Positions 23,306 to 32,071 of a stretch of DNA of 35,845 bases are shown here, piece by piece. A program made the translations under genes and the position numbers. Below the pieces are notes generated by a model, which worked only from the letters and a program-made list of their open reading frames with translations, made no database searches and was not told the DNA's origin. Origin of the DNA: Anaerolineaceae bacterium (GTDB taxonomy: Bacteria; Chloroflexota; Anaerolineae; Anaerolineales; Anaerolineaceae); the NCBI GenBank assembly GCA_003446605.1, contig DMDF01000069.1, positions 1 through 35,845 on the forward strand, given 5' to 3'. The number at the start of each line of letters is the position of its first letter. The first letter of the stretch is position 1.

Positions 23306-23334
23306 ATTATAGCGCATCCAGAATGGCTTGTCAA
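23306..23334 (-). promoter_or_regulatory. Consensus sigma-70-type promoter of the LacI/transport/ara operon
   Basis: Perfect -35 TTGACA (23329-23334) and perfect -10 TATAAT (23306-23311), 17 bases apart on the minus strand. The start would be near 23299, inside the adjacent palindrome. Such a strong core promoter needs a repressor, consistent with the LacI gene it drives. Confidence 0.85.
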
Positions 23335-23427
23335 TAATCAAAATAAAAAGAATAACCAAACGCACTTCCTGAGCGATAGTTCCTATATTTTTAGATTATG
23401 TTAAGGAACTCAAAAAAGGCTGAGAAG

Positions 23428-23433
23428 TATAAT
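23428..23433 (+). promoter_or_regulatory. Possible -10 of deoB
   Basis: TATAAT at 23428-23433, 35 bases before the deoB start, without a recognisable -35. Upstream lies an inverted repeat AGTTCCT (23378-23384) / AGGAACT (23404-23410) that could be an operator. The promoter is a weak call. Confidence 0.35.
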
Positions 23434-23467
23434 CAAAATTTATTAACATCAATACAGGATTTAGAAA

Positions 23468-24649
23468 ATGGAAATTACTCGCATTGCCGTTATTGTTTTG
23501 GATGGGGTGGGTGCAGGGGAACTGCCGGACGCGGATGAATATGGGGACCGCGGCAGCAACTCGCTTTCCAACACCGCTCGTGTGCTGGGCGGCATCAACC
23601 TGCCCAATATGGGTGAAATAGGGCTGGGAAACATTACCCCCATGCAGGGTGTTCCCGCACGAGAACACACACACGGCGCTTATGGTAAATGCACCGAAAT
23701 CTCGAAAGGCAAAGATTCGGTAACCGGACACTGGGAATTGATGGGGGTTGAAGTAAAGCGCCCCTTCCCCACCTATCCCAACGGTTTCCCGAAAGAAATA
23801 CTGGATGAATTTACCAAGCGGACTGGCTATGAAGTTATTGGGAACAAACCCGCTTCCGGTACCGAGATCATCAAAGAACTCGGAGAAGAGCACATGCGCA
23901 CTCGCAAACTGATCGTGTACACCTCCGCCGATTCGGTCTTTCAGATCGCTGCGCATGAAGATATCATCCCGATCGAAGAGTTATACCGAGTGTGCGCCAT
24001 TGCTCGCGAGATGCTGCAGGGAGAGCATGCCGTGGGCAGGGTAATCGCACGCCCCTTTATTGGCGAGAGTGCAGAAACCTTCACCCGCACCAAAAGGCGC
24101 CATGATTATCCGCTGCTGGCTCCTACTGATACCATGCTGGATACGCTACTCAAAGCCGGACATCAGGTGTACGCAACCGGCAAGATCGACGATCTATTCG
24201 GTAATCGCGGCATCACCAAAACCCATCATTCGGTTTTCAATATGGAAAGCATCCAGGCTTTGGTGGATTTTTTGGATGAGGATTTCAGCGGGTTGCTGTT
24301 TGCAAATCTGGTCGAATTCGATATGACCTACGGGCATCGCAATGATGCAGCCGGGTATGCACAAAAGCTGAAAGAATTTGATGCTTTCATTCCCACCATT
24401 CGTGAAAAGATGGGCGATACTGAGTTTGCCATGATCGTTGCCGACCATGGCGTGGATCCCACCACCCCCAGCACCGATCATTCCAGAGAATACATCCCGT
24501 TACTGGTGTTTGGCAAACCGGTCAGGGATAATGTCAATCTGGGCATTCGAGGATCCTTTGCGGACGTGGCTGCCACCATCGGGGAAGCTTTTCAGGTAAC
24601 CCCACCTGCCATTGGCACAAGCTTTTTACAGAAAATACTGAAAGACTAA
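23468..24649 (+). CDS. deoB: Phosphopentomutase
   Basis: Interconverts (deoxy)ribose 1-phosphate and 5-phosphate, linking nucleoside phosphorolysis to central metabolism. 393 residues, the normal size. Alkaline-phosphatase-superfamily metal site: LDGVGAGELPDADE (Asp12), the catalytic Thr86 region GKDSVTGHWE, FDMTYGHRND and VADHGVDPTTPSTDHSRE. AGGAT precedes ATG 23468. It is divergent from the LacI gene and ends at a shared hairpin. With the phosphorylases at the window start it forms a complete salvage route, although the two loci are 22 kb apart. Confidence 0.97.
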   Translation: MEITRIAVIVLDGVGAGELPDADEYGDRGSNSLSNTARVLGGINLPNMGEIGLGNITPMQGVPAREHTHGAYGKCTEISKGKDSVTGHWELMGVEVKRPFPTYPNGFPKEILDEFTKRTGYEVIGNKPASGTEIIKELGEEHMRTRKLIVYTSADSVFQIAAHEDIIPIEELYRVCAIAREMLQGEHAVGRVIARPFIGESAETFTRTKRRHDYPLLAPTDTMLDTLLKAGHQVYATGKIDDLFGNRGITKTHHSVFNMESIQALVDFLDEDFSGLLFANLVEFDMTYGHRNDAAGYAQKLKEFDAFIPTIREKMGDTEFAMIVADHGVDPTTPSTDHSREYIPLLVFGKPVRDNVNLGIRGSFADVAATIGEAFQVTPPAIGTSFLQKILKD

Positions 24650-24663
24650 TCCTCATGGGTACA

Positions 24664-24690
24664 AAAAGAGCGAGCGCAAAGCTCGCTCTT
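24664..24690. terminator. Bidirectional terminator between deoB and the unknown gene
   Basis: A perfect 10-bp stem AAGAGCGAGC (24666-24675) / GCTCGCTCTT (24681-24690) with a 5-base loop. In the minus direction it is followed by TTTGT, extending the T run, so it mainly serves the unknown gene ending at 24711. In the plus direction only two T follow, giving weaker termination of deoB. Confidence 0.8.
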
Positions 24691-24710
24691 ATCACATCGC
24701 AATCATTCCA

Positions 24711-25199
24711 TCAAACGTAGGCATCCCAGCCATGTTGGGTGATACAGGCAACCAGCGGTTCCCGCATCTTCTTTGTTGAGAAAGTGTACACTCTTGCCTG
24801 AGATTCCTTCTCCTCTTTATCTTTCAGATCTGACAACTTACCGATTTTTACCTGGCTGTACCAGGGGTAGTATACTTTTTCGCCTTCAGGTATACGGGCA
24901 GATTTCATGAAATTCCTTGCTTTCAAATGCACCGCTCTTTCGGAAGGGTCTATATCCACATTGAAAGTATAGGTCACCTGGACATAGTTAAAACGAAAAG
25001 AATTATCCTCCTGCCTTTCCTTAGCATACATCTTCCAGATAGCCAGAAATCCCGCCGGAAATTTTTCATTCGTAGCGATAGTCAGGCAATTATTAACCTC
25101 TCCTTCAATGGGAAGGAGTTCCAGCAGAGCAGAACGCAAGATTTCCACGTCACAGGGCTCACCTATCCCTTCGATCTTCTTGGGACCAAACAATTTCAT
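24711..25199 (-). CDS. Uncharacterised soluble protein
   Basis: I do not recognise this family. The 162-residue product has no signal peptide or membrane segment. It begins MKLFGPKKIEGIGEPCDVE and has several aromatic-rich strands (FRFNYVQVTYTFNVDID near 73-89, VYYPWYSQVKIG near 109-120), then a Lys/Glu-rich stretch (DLKDKEEKESQ), suggesting a compact alpha/beta domain. ATG 25199 is chosen because GGAGG is eight bases upstream. A longer TTG start at 25214 would translate that site. It is a single-gene unit with its own promoter and terminator, convergent with deoB. Confidence 0.8.
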   Translation of the reverse strand: MKLFGPKKIEGIGEPCDVEILRSALLELLPIEGEVNNCLTIATNEKFPAGFLAIWKMYAKERQEDNSFRFNYVQVTYTFNVDIDPSERAVHLKARNFMKSARIPEGEKVYYPWYSQVKIGKLSDLKDKEEKESQARVYTFSTKKMREPLVACITQHGWDAYV

Positions 25200-25227
25200 A
25201 ATCGTATCCTCCAATGTGGTATATAGG

Positions 25228-25256
25228 AGAATATTACCCTATTATTTTTATGTCAA
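25228..25256 (-). promoter_or_regulatory. Promoter of the uncharacterised gene
   Basis: On the minus strand: perfect -35 TTGACA (25251-25256), 17-base spacer, -10 TATTCT (25228-25233), with the gene start 29 bases further. The remaining bases up to 25490 hold no gene or hairpin I can support. Confidence 0.6.
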
Positions 25257-25490
25257 GCATTCATGCTGTCAAAGGTCAGCGACAAGAGATTAATTTTATT
25301 AGAATTGATATACTTTTAACCGCGTTTGCAAAATCACCTTGACACTCAATCTAGAACCTGTTGGGATAACAATACTCTGTTTATCTGGAACAAAACACGA
25401 ATACCATCATGCTTTCCATTAAACAATAATGATTTCCTTTTTTATATTTCATTCGCAGAAAATAGATTTTTATGCACCAAACAACGAAAA

Positions 25491-26510
25491 TCAGAAATCA
25501 TTACCCTCATATTTGATATTTTGAATTTCGGGCAAGACCTTAAAAAAAGCTTCTACATATACGGGATCAAAATATTTCCCTTTTTCGCTTTTAATTTGTT
25601 CTATTGCTTCATCAAATGACCAGGCTTCTTTGTAAGGACGTTTTGAGGTTAACGCGTCAAATACATCTGAAATTGCGGCAATTCTTCCATAAGAATGTAT
25701 CTCATTCCCTTTTTGGGCATACGGATAGCCAGAGCCATCCCATTTTTCATGATGCGATAACGCAATGATGCGGGCAGTCTGCAAGAGTTCGGAAGGATGA
25801 TTCCCAATGATTTGTGCCCCGATGGTAGTGTGTGTCTTCATGATCTCCCATTCATCCGGATCTAATTTACCGGGTTTCAATAGAATCCTATCCGGAATAC
25901 CAATCTTTCCAACATCATGCATCGGAGCAGCGTTATAGATTAATTCTGCCTCGTCCTTATCCATCCCAGCCGCTTCTGCGATCAGGCGGCAAAAACTACT
26001 CATCCGAAAAATATGCTCCCCCGTTTCTTTATCCTTGTATTCAGCTGCGACTCCCAATCTTCTTATAATTTCCAAACGCGTTTCTTGGATCTCAAAAGTT
26101 CGCTCTTTGACTTTCACTTCCAAATCGCGATTTTGATTATACAAAGCCAAATGGGTTCTGACACGTGCCTTTACAATCGGTGGGCTGACAGGTTTGGTAA
26201 TATAATCGACAGCTCCCAGATTAAACCCTTCCATTTCATCTCGCACCTCACTTTTAGCCGTTACAAAAATAACAGGGATTTTGCGAGTAGAAAAATTGGA
26301 CTTCAACAACCGGCAGACTTCGTATCCATCCATACCCGGCATCATCACATCGAGCAAAATGAGGTCAGGGGGTAAGTCCCCCATTGCAATTTTCAGAGCA
26401 CGTTCCCCATTAATTGCCACTTTTATTTGATAATCATCCCTTAGAATACCATTGAGAACATCTATATTATCGGGAATATCATCCACAACAAGGATGCTTT
26501 GTTTATCCAT
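25491..26510 (-). CDS. Response regulator with HD-GYP c-di-GMP phosphodiesterase domain
   Basis: A 339-residue two-domain protein. The receiver (1-120) has the acidic pair Asp10/Asp11, phosphoacceptor Asp54 (LLDVMMPGMDG) and Lys106 (TKP). A short coiled linker (about 125-150) leads to the HD-GYP domain: His166, HDVGKIGIPD (His198/Asp199), HHEKWDGSGYP (253-263). This set is what active c-di-GMP hydrolases carry. It therefore probably lowers c-di-GMP when phosphorylated. Its ATG overlaps the end of the kinase gene by eight bases, with GGAG six to seven bases upstream, so the kinase is its likely partner. Confidence 0.95.
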   Translation of the reverse strand: MDKQSILVVDDIPDNIDVLNGILRDDYQIKVAINGERALKIAMGDLPPDLILLDVMMPGMDGYEVCRLLKSNFSTRKIPVIFVTAKSEVRDEMEGFNLGAVDYITKPVSPPIVKARVRTHLALYNQNRDLEVKVKERTFEIQETRLEIIRRLGVAAEYKDKETGEHIFRMSSFCRLIAEAAGMDKDEAELIYNAAPMHDVGKIGIPDRILLKPGKLDPDEWEIMKTHTTIGAQIIGNHPSELLQTARIIALSHHEKWDGSGYPYAQKGNEIHSYGRIAAISDVFDALTSKRPYKEAWSFDEAIEQIKSEKGKYFDPVYVEAFFKVLPEIQNIKYEGNDF

Positions 26511-29500
26511 TTTTTTCTCCGGTCACTTTTAAATGTAAACTATTAGCAAGTTTAATTAATTGTCCAAGAGCCGCTTCAAAATCATATTGAGAAGTATACT
26601 TTTCCAGGTCAATGAAATCTGGTAACAAACCGATATCCGGGAACTTCGTTTTTATATCCTTCACCACTTCTAATGCTACCGAATCTGCGTTGGTGAGATC
26701 ATCAGACAATTTGCGCAAAATTGGGGCAATGTCCTCATTTGGGAAGTCAATTTTTACGTCATCTTTAGCAGAGTCAGGTACCTCCTGTGAGGTTTTGGAT
26801 TTCACACGTGCATTAATAATTATTTTTTCTGAATCTGCATTTTTCAGAGAAGTCGCTTGTGATGTTTTCTGATCTAATAGATCAATCGATAACAACACTT
26901 CGTGCAGTTGTTTTCGAATTGCGAGAAGCAAGTTTCTTTGTTCAGCGCTATTCCCCTTTTTAATAGCTTCCTCCAACTTTTCTGCACTTTTCTGTACATG
27001 GGAAGCACCAATATTTCCGGCAACACCCTTTAAAGTATGTACCAGTTGTTTCACGATTTCGACATCCTGTGCCTCTAAAGCATGTTCGATCTCGTCAATG
27101 GTGCCCGCATATTTAGTTGAGAAACGCTTCAGATTGACACGATATCGTTCCCGATCACCGCCAAAACGTTGTAGTCCATTCTCCGTATCAATACCGGGTA
27201 ATGCAGGGAATGCATTGCCAGTGGGAATGCTTGCTTTCAAATTTTTTCCGGGTTTCGCAACATCGATCCATTTACTCAAAGTGGCAAATAATACAATGGG
27301 GTTGATAGGCTTGGTTACATAGTCATTCATTCCTACCTGCAATGTTTTTTTAGCATCCTCTTGTGTGGCATAAGCAGATAATGCAATAATTATAGTGTCG
27401 CTATATGTTGCATTTGCCGCTCTTATTCTACGTGTCGCTTCTAAGCCATCCATCACAGGCATTTGAATATCCATCAGTACAAAATCATAGGGTTTTTGCT
27501 TCATCGCCGCGATAGCTTCCACTCCATTTGAAGCCAGATCTACACTTGCACCCACCATTTCTAAAAGACTTTGGGTAACTTCCTGATTAATCTCATTATC
27601 TTCAACCACTAGAGCAGCAAAACCACGCAATATGTTTAAATCCTGGATAGCTTTATTACCATCCTCGATATTGCCCGTATGGTCTACTACTCTCAATGCA
27701 TTCATAATCGCATTAGATAAAGAAAATGATGTAATCGGTTCTATTAATATTCCAACCATATCCATATTCCGCTGCTGCTCCGCAATCTTTTCATAGTCAG
27801 ATTTCGAAGAAATGATGATTATCGGGATTTTAATAAGGTCAGGATCGTTTCTGATTTGTTGTATAAATTCGACACCATCCATATCAGACAACTTCTCATC
27901 AATAATCACCATTCCATAAGGCTCGTTTTCAACAGCCTCATAGAGTTTTTTAATGCCACTCTCACCATTCTCAACGATTGTCATACTAGATCCAAATATT
28001 TCCAGACTTAATCGCAGCGCTTTATTTTTGGAAGGATCATCTTCTATCACCAAAATGCGAGTGTCTCCAGGATTAATTGTGTTCATTCCTTTACGATTAT
28101 CTCCAAAGGTCGGCTCACTAAATTCAGCAGTGAAATAAAATGTGCTGCCCACCCCAGGTTTGCTCGTCGCACCCATTTCACCACCCATCAACTCAACCAA
28201 CTGTTTGCTTATCATCAAACCCAAACCTGTTCCACCGTACTTACGCGTAATGGAAGAATCTGCTTGGGTAAAAGCCTGGAAGAGTTTTGCAATTTGTGCT
28301 TGTGTTAGTCCAATACCTGTATCGCGTACAGAAAATTTCAAGGTAATCTTCTCATCCTCTTTGTGTAAAACCTCTGCAGTCACCACAACCTCACCTTCCG
28401 TTGTGAATTTAATCGCATTCCCACAAAGATTTAACAGCACTTGTTTCAACCGCAATGGATCCCCAATCAAAGTGACGGGAATATCTTCAGAAATATCGAA
28501 TTCAAGATTCAATCCTTTTTCTTTTGCGTTAACATTGATAATATTGGCAATTTCCCCAACTATGTTATTGAGGTTAAATGGGATAGCTTCTATTTCCATG
28601 CGTCCAGCCTCAATTTTAGAAAAATCAAGAATATCTTTGATAATTCCCAACAAGTTTTCAGCGGCACTTTGGATCTTATCCACATAGTCGCGCTGCTGAG
28701 AAGATAGTTCTGTCTGCAGAACCATGTATGTCAAACCAATCATTGCATTGAGCGGAGTCCGGATTTCATGGGAAATATTGGCAACAAAAGAACTTTTCGC
28801 ACGATTTGCTTCTTCGGCTACCTTCCTTGCCTCTTGCATTGCAAATTCAGCATTTTTGCGATCAGTTATATCCAATGCCTTTCCAACTACCGAATAGACT
28901 TCATCTTTATTATTCATCAATGGAAAGACTAAGTAGGTATAATGCTTAATAGTTGTTCCCTGTTTGATGGCATTTTCAAAGTACTGAATCTCTTTTGTTT
29001 CGCTGGCTTTTTTAAATGTATCGTAATATTTTTTTGCTTCTTTTTTTGAGCGAAATTCAAAATCTGCCTTCCCTAATACATCCTCACGAGATAATTGTTG
29101 AATACGTACAAATTCATCATTAACATATGTGTACCGACCATTCGGGTCATACATATAAACCATAAGTGGGGCATGATTTAAAATATCATTTAACCTGCGT
29201 TCACTTTCTATAAGTGCTTCTTCTGCTTTCCTTTGTTTCGTAACATCCTCTTTAACAGCAATGAAATGTGTAATTTCTCCTTCATCATTCTTGATAGGTG
29301 CGATGGATTCAAATTCGATATAAAGTTCACCGTTTTTCCTTAGATTACTAAACTCACTATGCCAGACATTTCCGGCTTTAATAGTTTCCCACATATCCTT
29401 ATAGAAGTTATCCGGCTGCACCCCACTTTTTTGGATAGATGGTTTTTTCCCTATAACTTCGCTAGCGGAATAACCTGTAATTTTTTCAAAGCTCGGATTG

Positions 29501-31491
29501 ACATATTCAATAATCCCATCAATATTGGTTATCATCACCGAGGCAGGGCTATAATACACTGCGGAAGATAATTTGCGATGCATCTCGCTTGCTTTTTTCG
29601 CCTCAGTGATATCTTTACCAACTGATTGAATTTCTATTAATTCGTCTTTTTCATTGAAAATACCGCGATCGGTCCATTCTTCCCAGAGACACTGACCATC
29701 CTCTTTTATTAAACAGTATTCATTTGTGATCACAGGGGAATTAACCGACAGAGCTTGAATTATCTCTTTCATCTGTTTTCGCGTAAACGGATTGGCATCA
29801 GATATGGTTTTCTGATCGTTAGAATCGCTATAATGGGATTTCATCTTTTCATTCATGAAAGTGAATGAACCATCTGGTTTCCAACGAAACACCATTTCAG
29901 TTAAATCATTGAGGACAGCTTGGTGCCGTTTTTCTTTCTTCTCCAACTCGCTTAATGCTTCGGCAAGTTCTTTTGTGCGCTCTTCAACCTTCTTTTCTAA
30001 CTTAATATTCAAATTGCGAATTTTCTCTTCCGCTTTTATCTGGTCTGTTATATCCTGAACCGTTCCAATGACTTTTACGGGTTCATGATTAGAGAGAACC
30101 ACTTCTCCCAATAATCGTATATGCTTTATTTTCCCAGTAGGCGTTACAAGCCGATAGATGGTTTTCAACGGTCTTTTTTGTGCAATGGCTAACCTGATAC
30201 TATCATTCACATGGTTTCTATCATCAGGATGTATAAGAGATGAATAATCTCTAGAGCTCAATTCTCCTGGTTTCAAATCAGATATGTTATAGGCTTCATC
30301 AGAAGCAATTAAAATATCTGAGGATAAATCCCATTCCCAATTACCCAGTTTTGCTATACGCTCGGCTGCTTTTATCTGTTCTTCCGTTTTTTTGAGCTCG
30401 GTGACATCCTGGACTGTTCCAATCATCTTAATTAATTCCCCATCCTCAGATAAAATCACATCCCCTTTCCCCTCAACCAGGATAATTCTTCCATCTTTTG
30501 TAATACCACGATGAAGATTTGAATATGAACATTTTTGGGAAATTGCCATTGCTATTTTTTCGTGCAGTTTTTCCACATCCTCCGGATGTACATAATTTGT
30601 ATACGAGTCAAATGTTGGCACAAACTCATCTGGTTTTAATCTAAAAATGCGATATACGCCTTCTGACCAGATAATGTGATCATTAGGAATATCCCATTCC
30701 CAGTGCCCGAGATTGGCAATCTTTTCAGCGTTCTTTAACCTTTGCTCTCGCTCCTGTAGTTCTTTGTTCGCCAAGAATTCTTCTGTTATATCCTGTCCAT
30801 AAATATTTAGATAATCTTCCCCTAAAATCGGTTTTACCTCTACCTTGTAAATCCTATCTGCGATACGTAATTCTTTTTCAGCATTTTTTTTGTTCTTCCA
30901 AATCCTATACATTTCATGTTGAAAAGTTTCCGGAAGAAGATTCTCTGGGGTTACTTCCCAATAGTCCAGAAATACTTGGGCAGCTTGATTGGAAAAAAGA
31001 ATCTGCCCATTTTTTGAAATTCGGAGAATAGGATTTGCATCTTGAATTGGGAGCAAAGCCATTTCTTTTAATTTCTTTTCAATATCTAGACGTTCGGTTA
31101 TGTCGTGAATCAGAGCTATTATATTTTTATTTCCATCATCAAAAGTAATCAAGGATAAGTGAGCTTCACCAAAACGTGATAAACCAACCTTTGGTTTAAA
31201 TGGAAATTCGAATGGACCAAACGAACCTTCTACTGCGGTTTTCTTGAGCACATTTTCGTATTTATTGAAGTTCTTGTCGGAATCAGTAACGAATACTTCG
31301 TATTTTTTATTCTCAATTTCATGCTTTGAAAAACCAGTTATTTCGACAAACCCTCTGTTGGAAAAAATTATCGTTCCGTCCAGCGTTAGGATTAAAACCG
31401 CATCCGGTAGGGATTCCAAAATATTATAGACTTCTGATCGCGAATGAATGTGTGTTTCTTTCGTCAAGTCTTGACTTTTTCCACTTACCAT
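26503..31491 (-). CDS. Multi-PAS hybrid histidine kinase with two receivers and HPt
   Basis: A 1662-residue cytosolic phosphorelay protein with no membrane helix or signal peptide. Approximate order: seven PAS/PAC units (20-135, 145-240, 252-368, 372-492, 523-633, 640-755, 765-880), a coiled coil at 493-522, HisKA with His908 (NISHEIRTP), HATPase (Asn1025, DTGIGL 1057-1062, GGTGLGL 1086-1092), receiver 1 (Asp1198), receiver 2 (Asp1341, Lys1394), HPt His1485 (HTLKG), and a C-terminal module (1585-1660, ending with YDFEAAL). Receiver 1 has Glu1251 where the invariant Lys should be (IEP for TKP), so it is probably non-canonical. PAS3 and PAS4 are similar in wording (LGxWEWD), suggesting duplication. 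The likely final target is the overlapping HD-GYP regulator. Confidence 0.95.
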   Translation of the reverse strand: MVSGKSQDLTKETHIHSRSEVYNILESLPDAVLILTLDGTIIFSNRGFVEITGFSKHEIENKKYEVFVTDSDKNFNKYENVLKKTAVEGSFGPFEFPFKPKVGLSRFGEAHLSLITFDDGNKNIIALIHDITERLDIEKKLKEMALLPIQDANPILRISKNGQILFSNQAAQVFLDYWEVTPENLLPETFQHEMYRIWKNKKNAEKELRIADRIYKVEVKPILGEDYLNIYGQDITEEFLANKELQEREQRLKNAEKIANLGHWEWDIPNDHIIWSEGVYRIFRLKPDEFVPTFDSYTNYVHPEDVEKLHEKIAMAISQKCSYSNLHRGITKDGRIILVEGKGDVILSEDGELIKMIGTVQDVTELKKTEEQIKAAERIAKLGNWEWDLSSDILIASDEAYNISDLKPGELSSRDYSSLIHPDDRNHVNDSIRLAIAQKRPLKTIYRLVTPTGKIKHIRLLGEVVLSNHEPVKVIGTVQDITDQIKAEEKIRNLNIKLEKKVEERTKELAEALSELEKKEKRHQAVLNDLTEMVFRWKPDGSFTFMNEKMKSHYSDSNDQKTISDANPFTRKQMKEIIQALSVNSPVITNEYCLIKEDGQCLWEEWTDRGIFNEKDELIEIQSVGKDITEAKKASEMHRKLSSAVYYSPASVMITNIDGIIEYVNPSFEKITGYSASEVIGKKPSIQKSGVQPDNFYKDMWETIKAGNVWHSEFSNLRKNGELYIEFESIAPIKNDEGEITHFIAVKEDVTKQRKAEEALIESERRLNDILNHAPLMVYMYDPNGRYTYVNDEFVRIQQLSREDVLGKADFEFRSKKEAKKYYDTFKKASETKEIQYFENAIKQGTTIKHYTYLVFPLMNNKDEVYSVVGKALDITDRKNAEFAMQEARKVAEEANRAKSSFVANISHEIRTPLNAMIGLTYMVLQTELSSQQRDYVDKIQSAAENLLGIIKDILDFSKIEAGRMEIEAIPFNLNNIVGEIANIINVNAKEKGLNLEFDISEDIPVTLIGDPLRLKQVLLNLCGNAIKFTTEGEVVVTAEVLHKEDEKITLKFSVRDTGIGLTQAQIAKLFQAFTQADSSITRKYGGTGLGLMISKQLVELMGGEMGATSKPGVGSTFYFTAEFSEPTFGDNRKGMNTINPGDTRILVIEDDPSKNKALRLSLEIFGSSMTIVENGESGIKKLYEAVENEPYGMVIIDEKLSDMDGVEFIQQIRNDPDLIKIPIIIISSKSDYEKIAEQQRNMDMVGILIEPITSFSLSNAIMNALRVVDHTGNIEDGNKAIQDLNILRGFAALVVEDNEINQEVTQSLLEMVGASVDLASNGVEAIAAMKQKPYDFVLMDIQMPVMDGLEATRRIRAANATYSDTIIIALSAYATQEDAKKTLQVGMNDYVTKPINPIVLFATLSKWIDVAKPGKNLKASIPTGNAFPALPGIDTENGLQRFGGDRERYRVNLKRFSTKYAGTIDEIEHALEAQDVEIVKQLVHTLKGVAGNIGASHVQKSAEKLEEAIKKGNSAEQRNLLLAIRKQLHEVLLSIDLLDQKTSQATSLKNADSEKIIINARVKSKTSQEVPDSAKDDVKIDFPNEDIAPILRKLSDDLTNADSVALEVVKDIKTKFPDIGLLPDFIDLEKYTSQYDFEAALGQLIKLANSLHLKVTGEKNG

Positions 31492-31989
31492 GTTGACCCT
31501 TTAAATAATTGTTACATTTATTATAGATAATCCACAGATTAATAAGTATCGGAAAAAAATAAACGTTTTTTTAATACTCATACAGATCTAATGAATTTTC
31601 CATCGAACGGTTTTCTCACAAACAGACTGTGTAGACAAATTAATTCTCCAAAAAGTTTGATCACTGGATATATCAATTAGTATGATAAGAAAAAACGGTT
31701 AAGTTCCAACACCAAGAACTTCTTGCTTTATTTATCAAGAGCATTCCTACTCCAGACGAGAAATTGGAGATCTACATTCTGGTACTCATACCTTACTTGT
31801 TCTAGCTTATAGGGTGCTCAAAGCCGATTTGCCATTTAACCCTCAATTTACTCAAAAGGAGATTTTTGCGCTTTACATGTAAGACAGTATTTTATAAAAA
31901 AGCATAAACGCTTTCTCATATACTGGACGAGTTACTGAATAAATCATCTTCGCGCTGGGTACCCCTTCACATCAAAATCTTAAATTCTG
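31492..31989. other. Intergenic region between divergent kinase and PTS operons
   Basis: About 500 bases without a supported gene. A TATAAT (31520-31525, minus strand) could serve the kinase, whose AAGGG site lies before ATG 31491. Between stops, a plus-strand frame at 31703-31882 stays open for 59 codons (ending FNPQFTQKEIFALYM) without a start codon or ribosome site. It might be a gene relic, but I cannot name it. The rest is AT-rich with no repeats or hairpins that I find convincing. Confidence 0.4.
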
Positions 31990-32017
31990 TTGACATTATA
32001 AAAAATTTTTCTATAAT
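31990..32017 (+). promoter_or_regulatory. Consensus promoter of the oxidoreductase-PTS operon
   Basis: Perfect -35 TTGACA (31990-31995), 16-base spacer, perfect -10 TATAAT (32012-32017). The start would be near 32024, immediately at a palindromic operator, leaving a leader of about 48 bases. Confidence 0.82.
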
Positions 32018-32024
32018 TATATTA

Positions 32025-32040
32025 ATGAGCGCTCGCTCAT
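32025..32040. promoter_or_regulatory. TetR-type palindromic operator
   Basis: ATGAGCG-CT-CGCTCAT, a perfect 7-bp inverted repeat with two central bases, located at the expected transcription start. Sequence and placement resemble operators of TetR-family repressors. No TetR-type gene is in the window. Confidence 0.65.
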
Positions 32041-32071
32041 ATAACATAAACTGAGAAGGTCGCCATATTTT

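Noticed and set aside
23396..23956. A 186-codon minus-strand open frame opposite deoB.
   Set aside because: It is a shadow of a well-conserved deoB gene and has no family features.
28142..28687. A 181-codon plus-strand open frame opposite the hybrid kinase.
   Set aside because: It mirrors the HisKA/HATPase coding sequence. No ribosome site and no recognisable protein.
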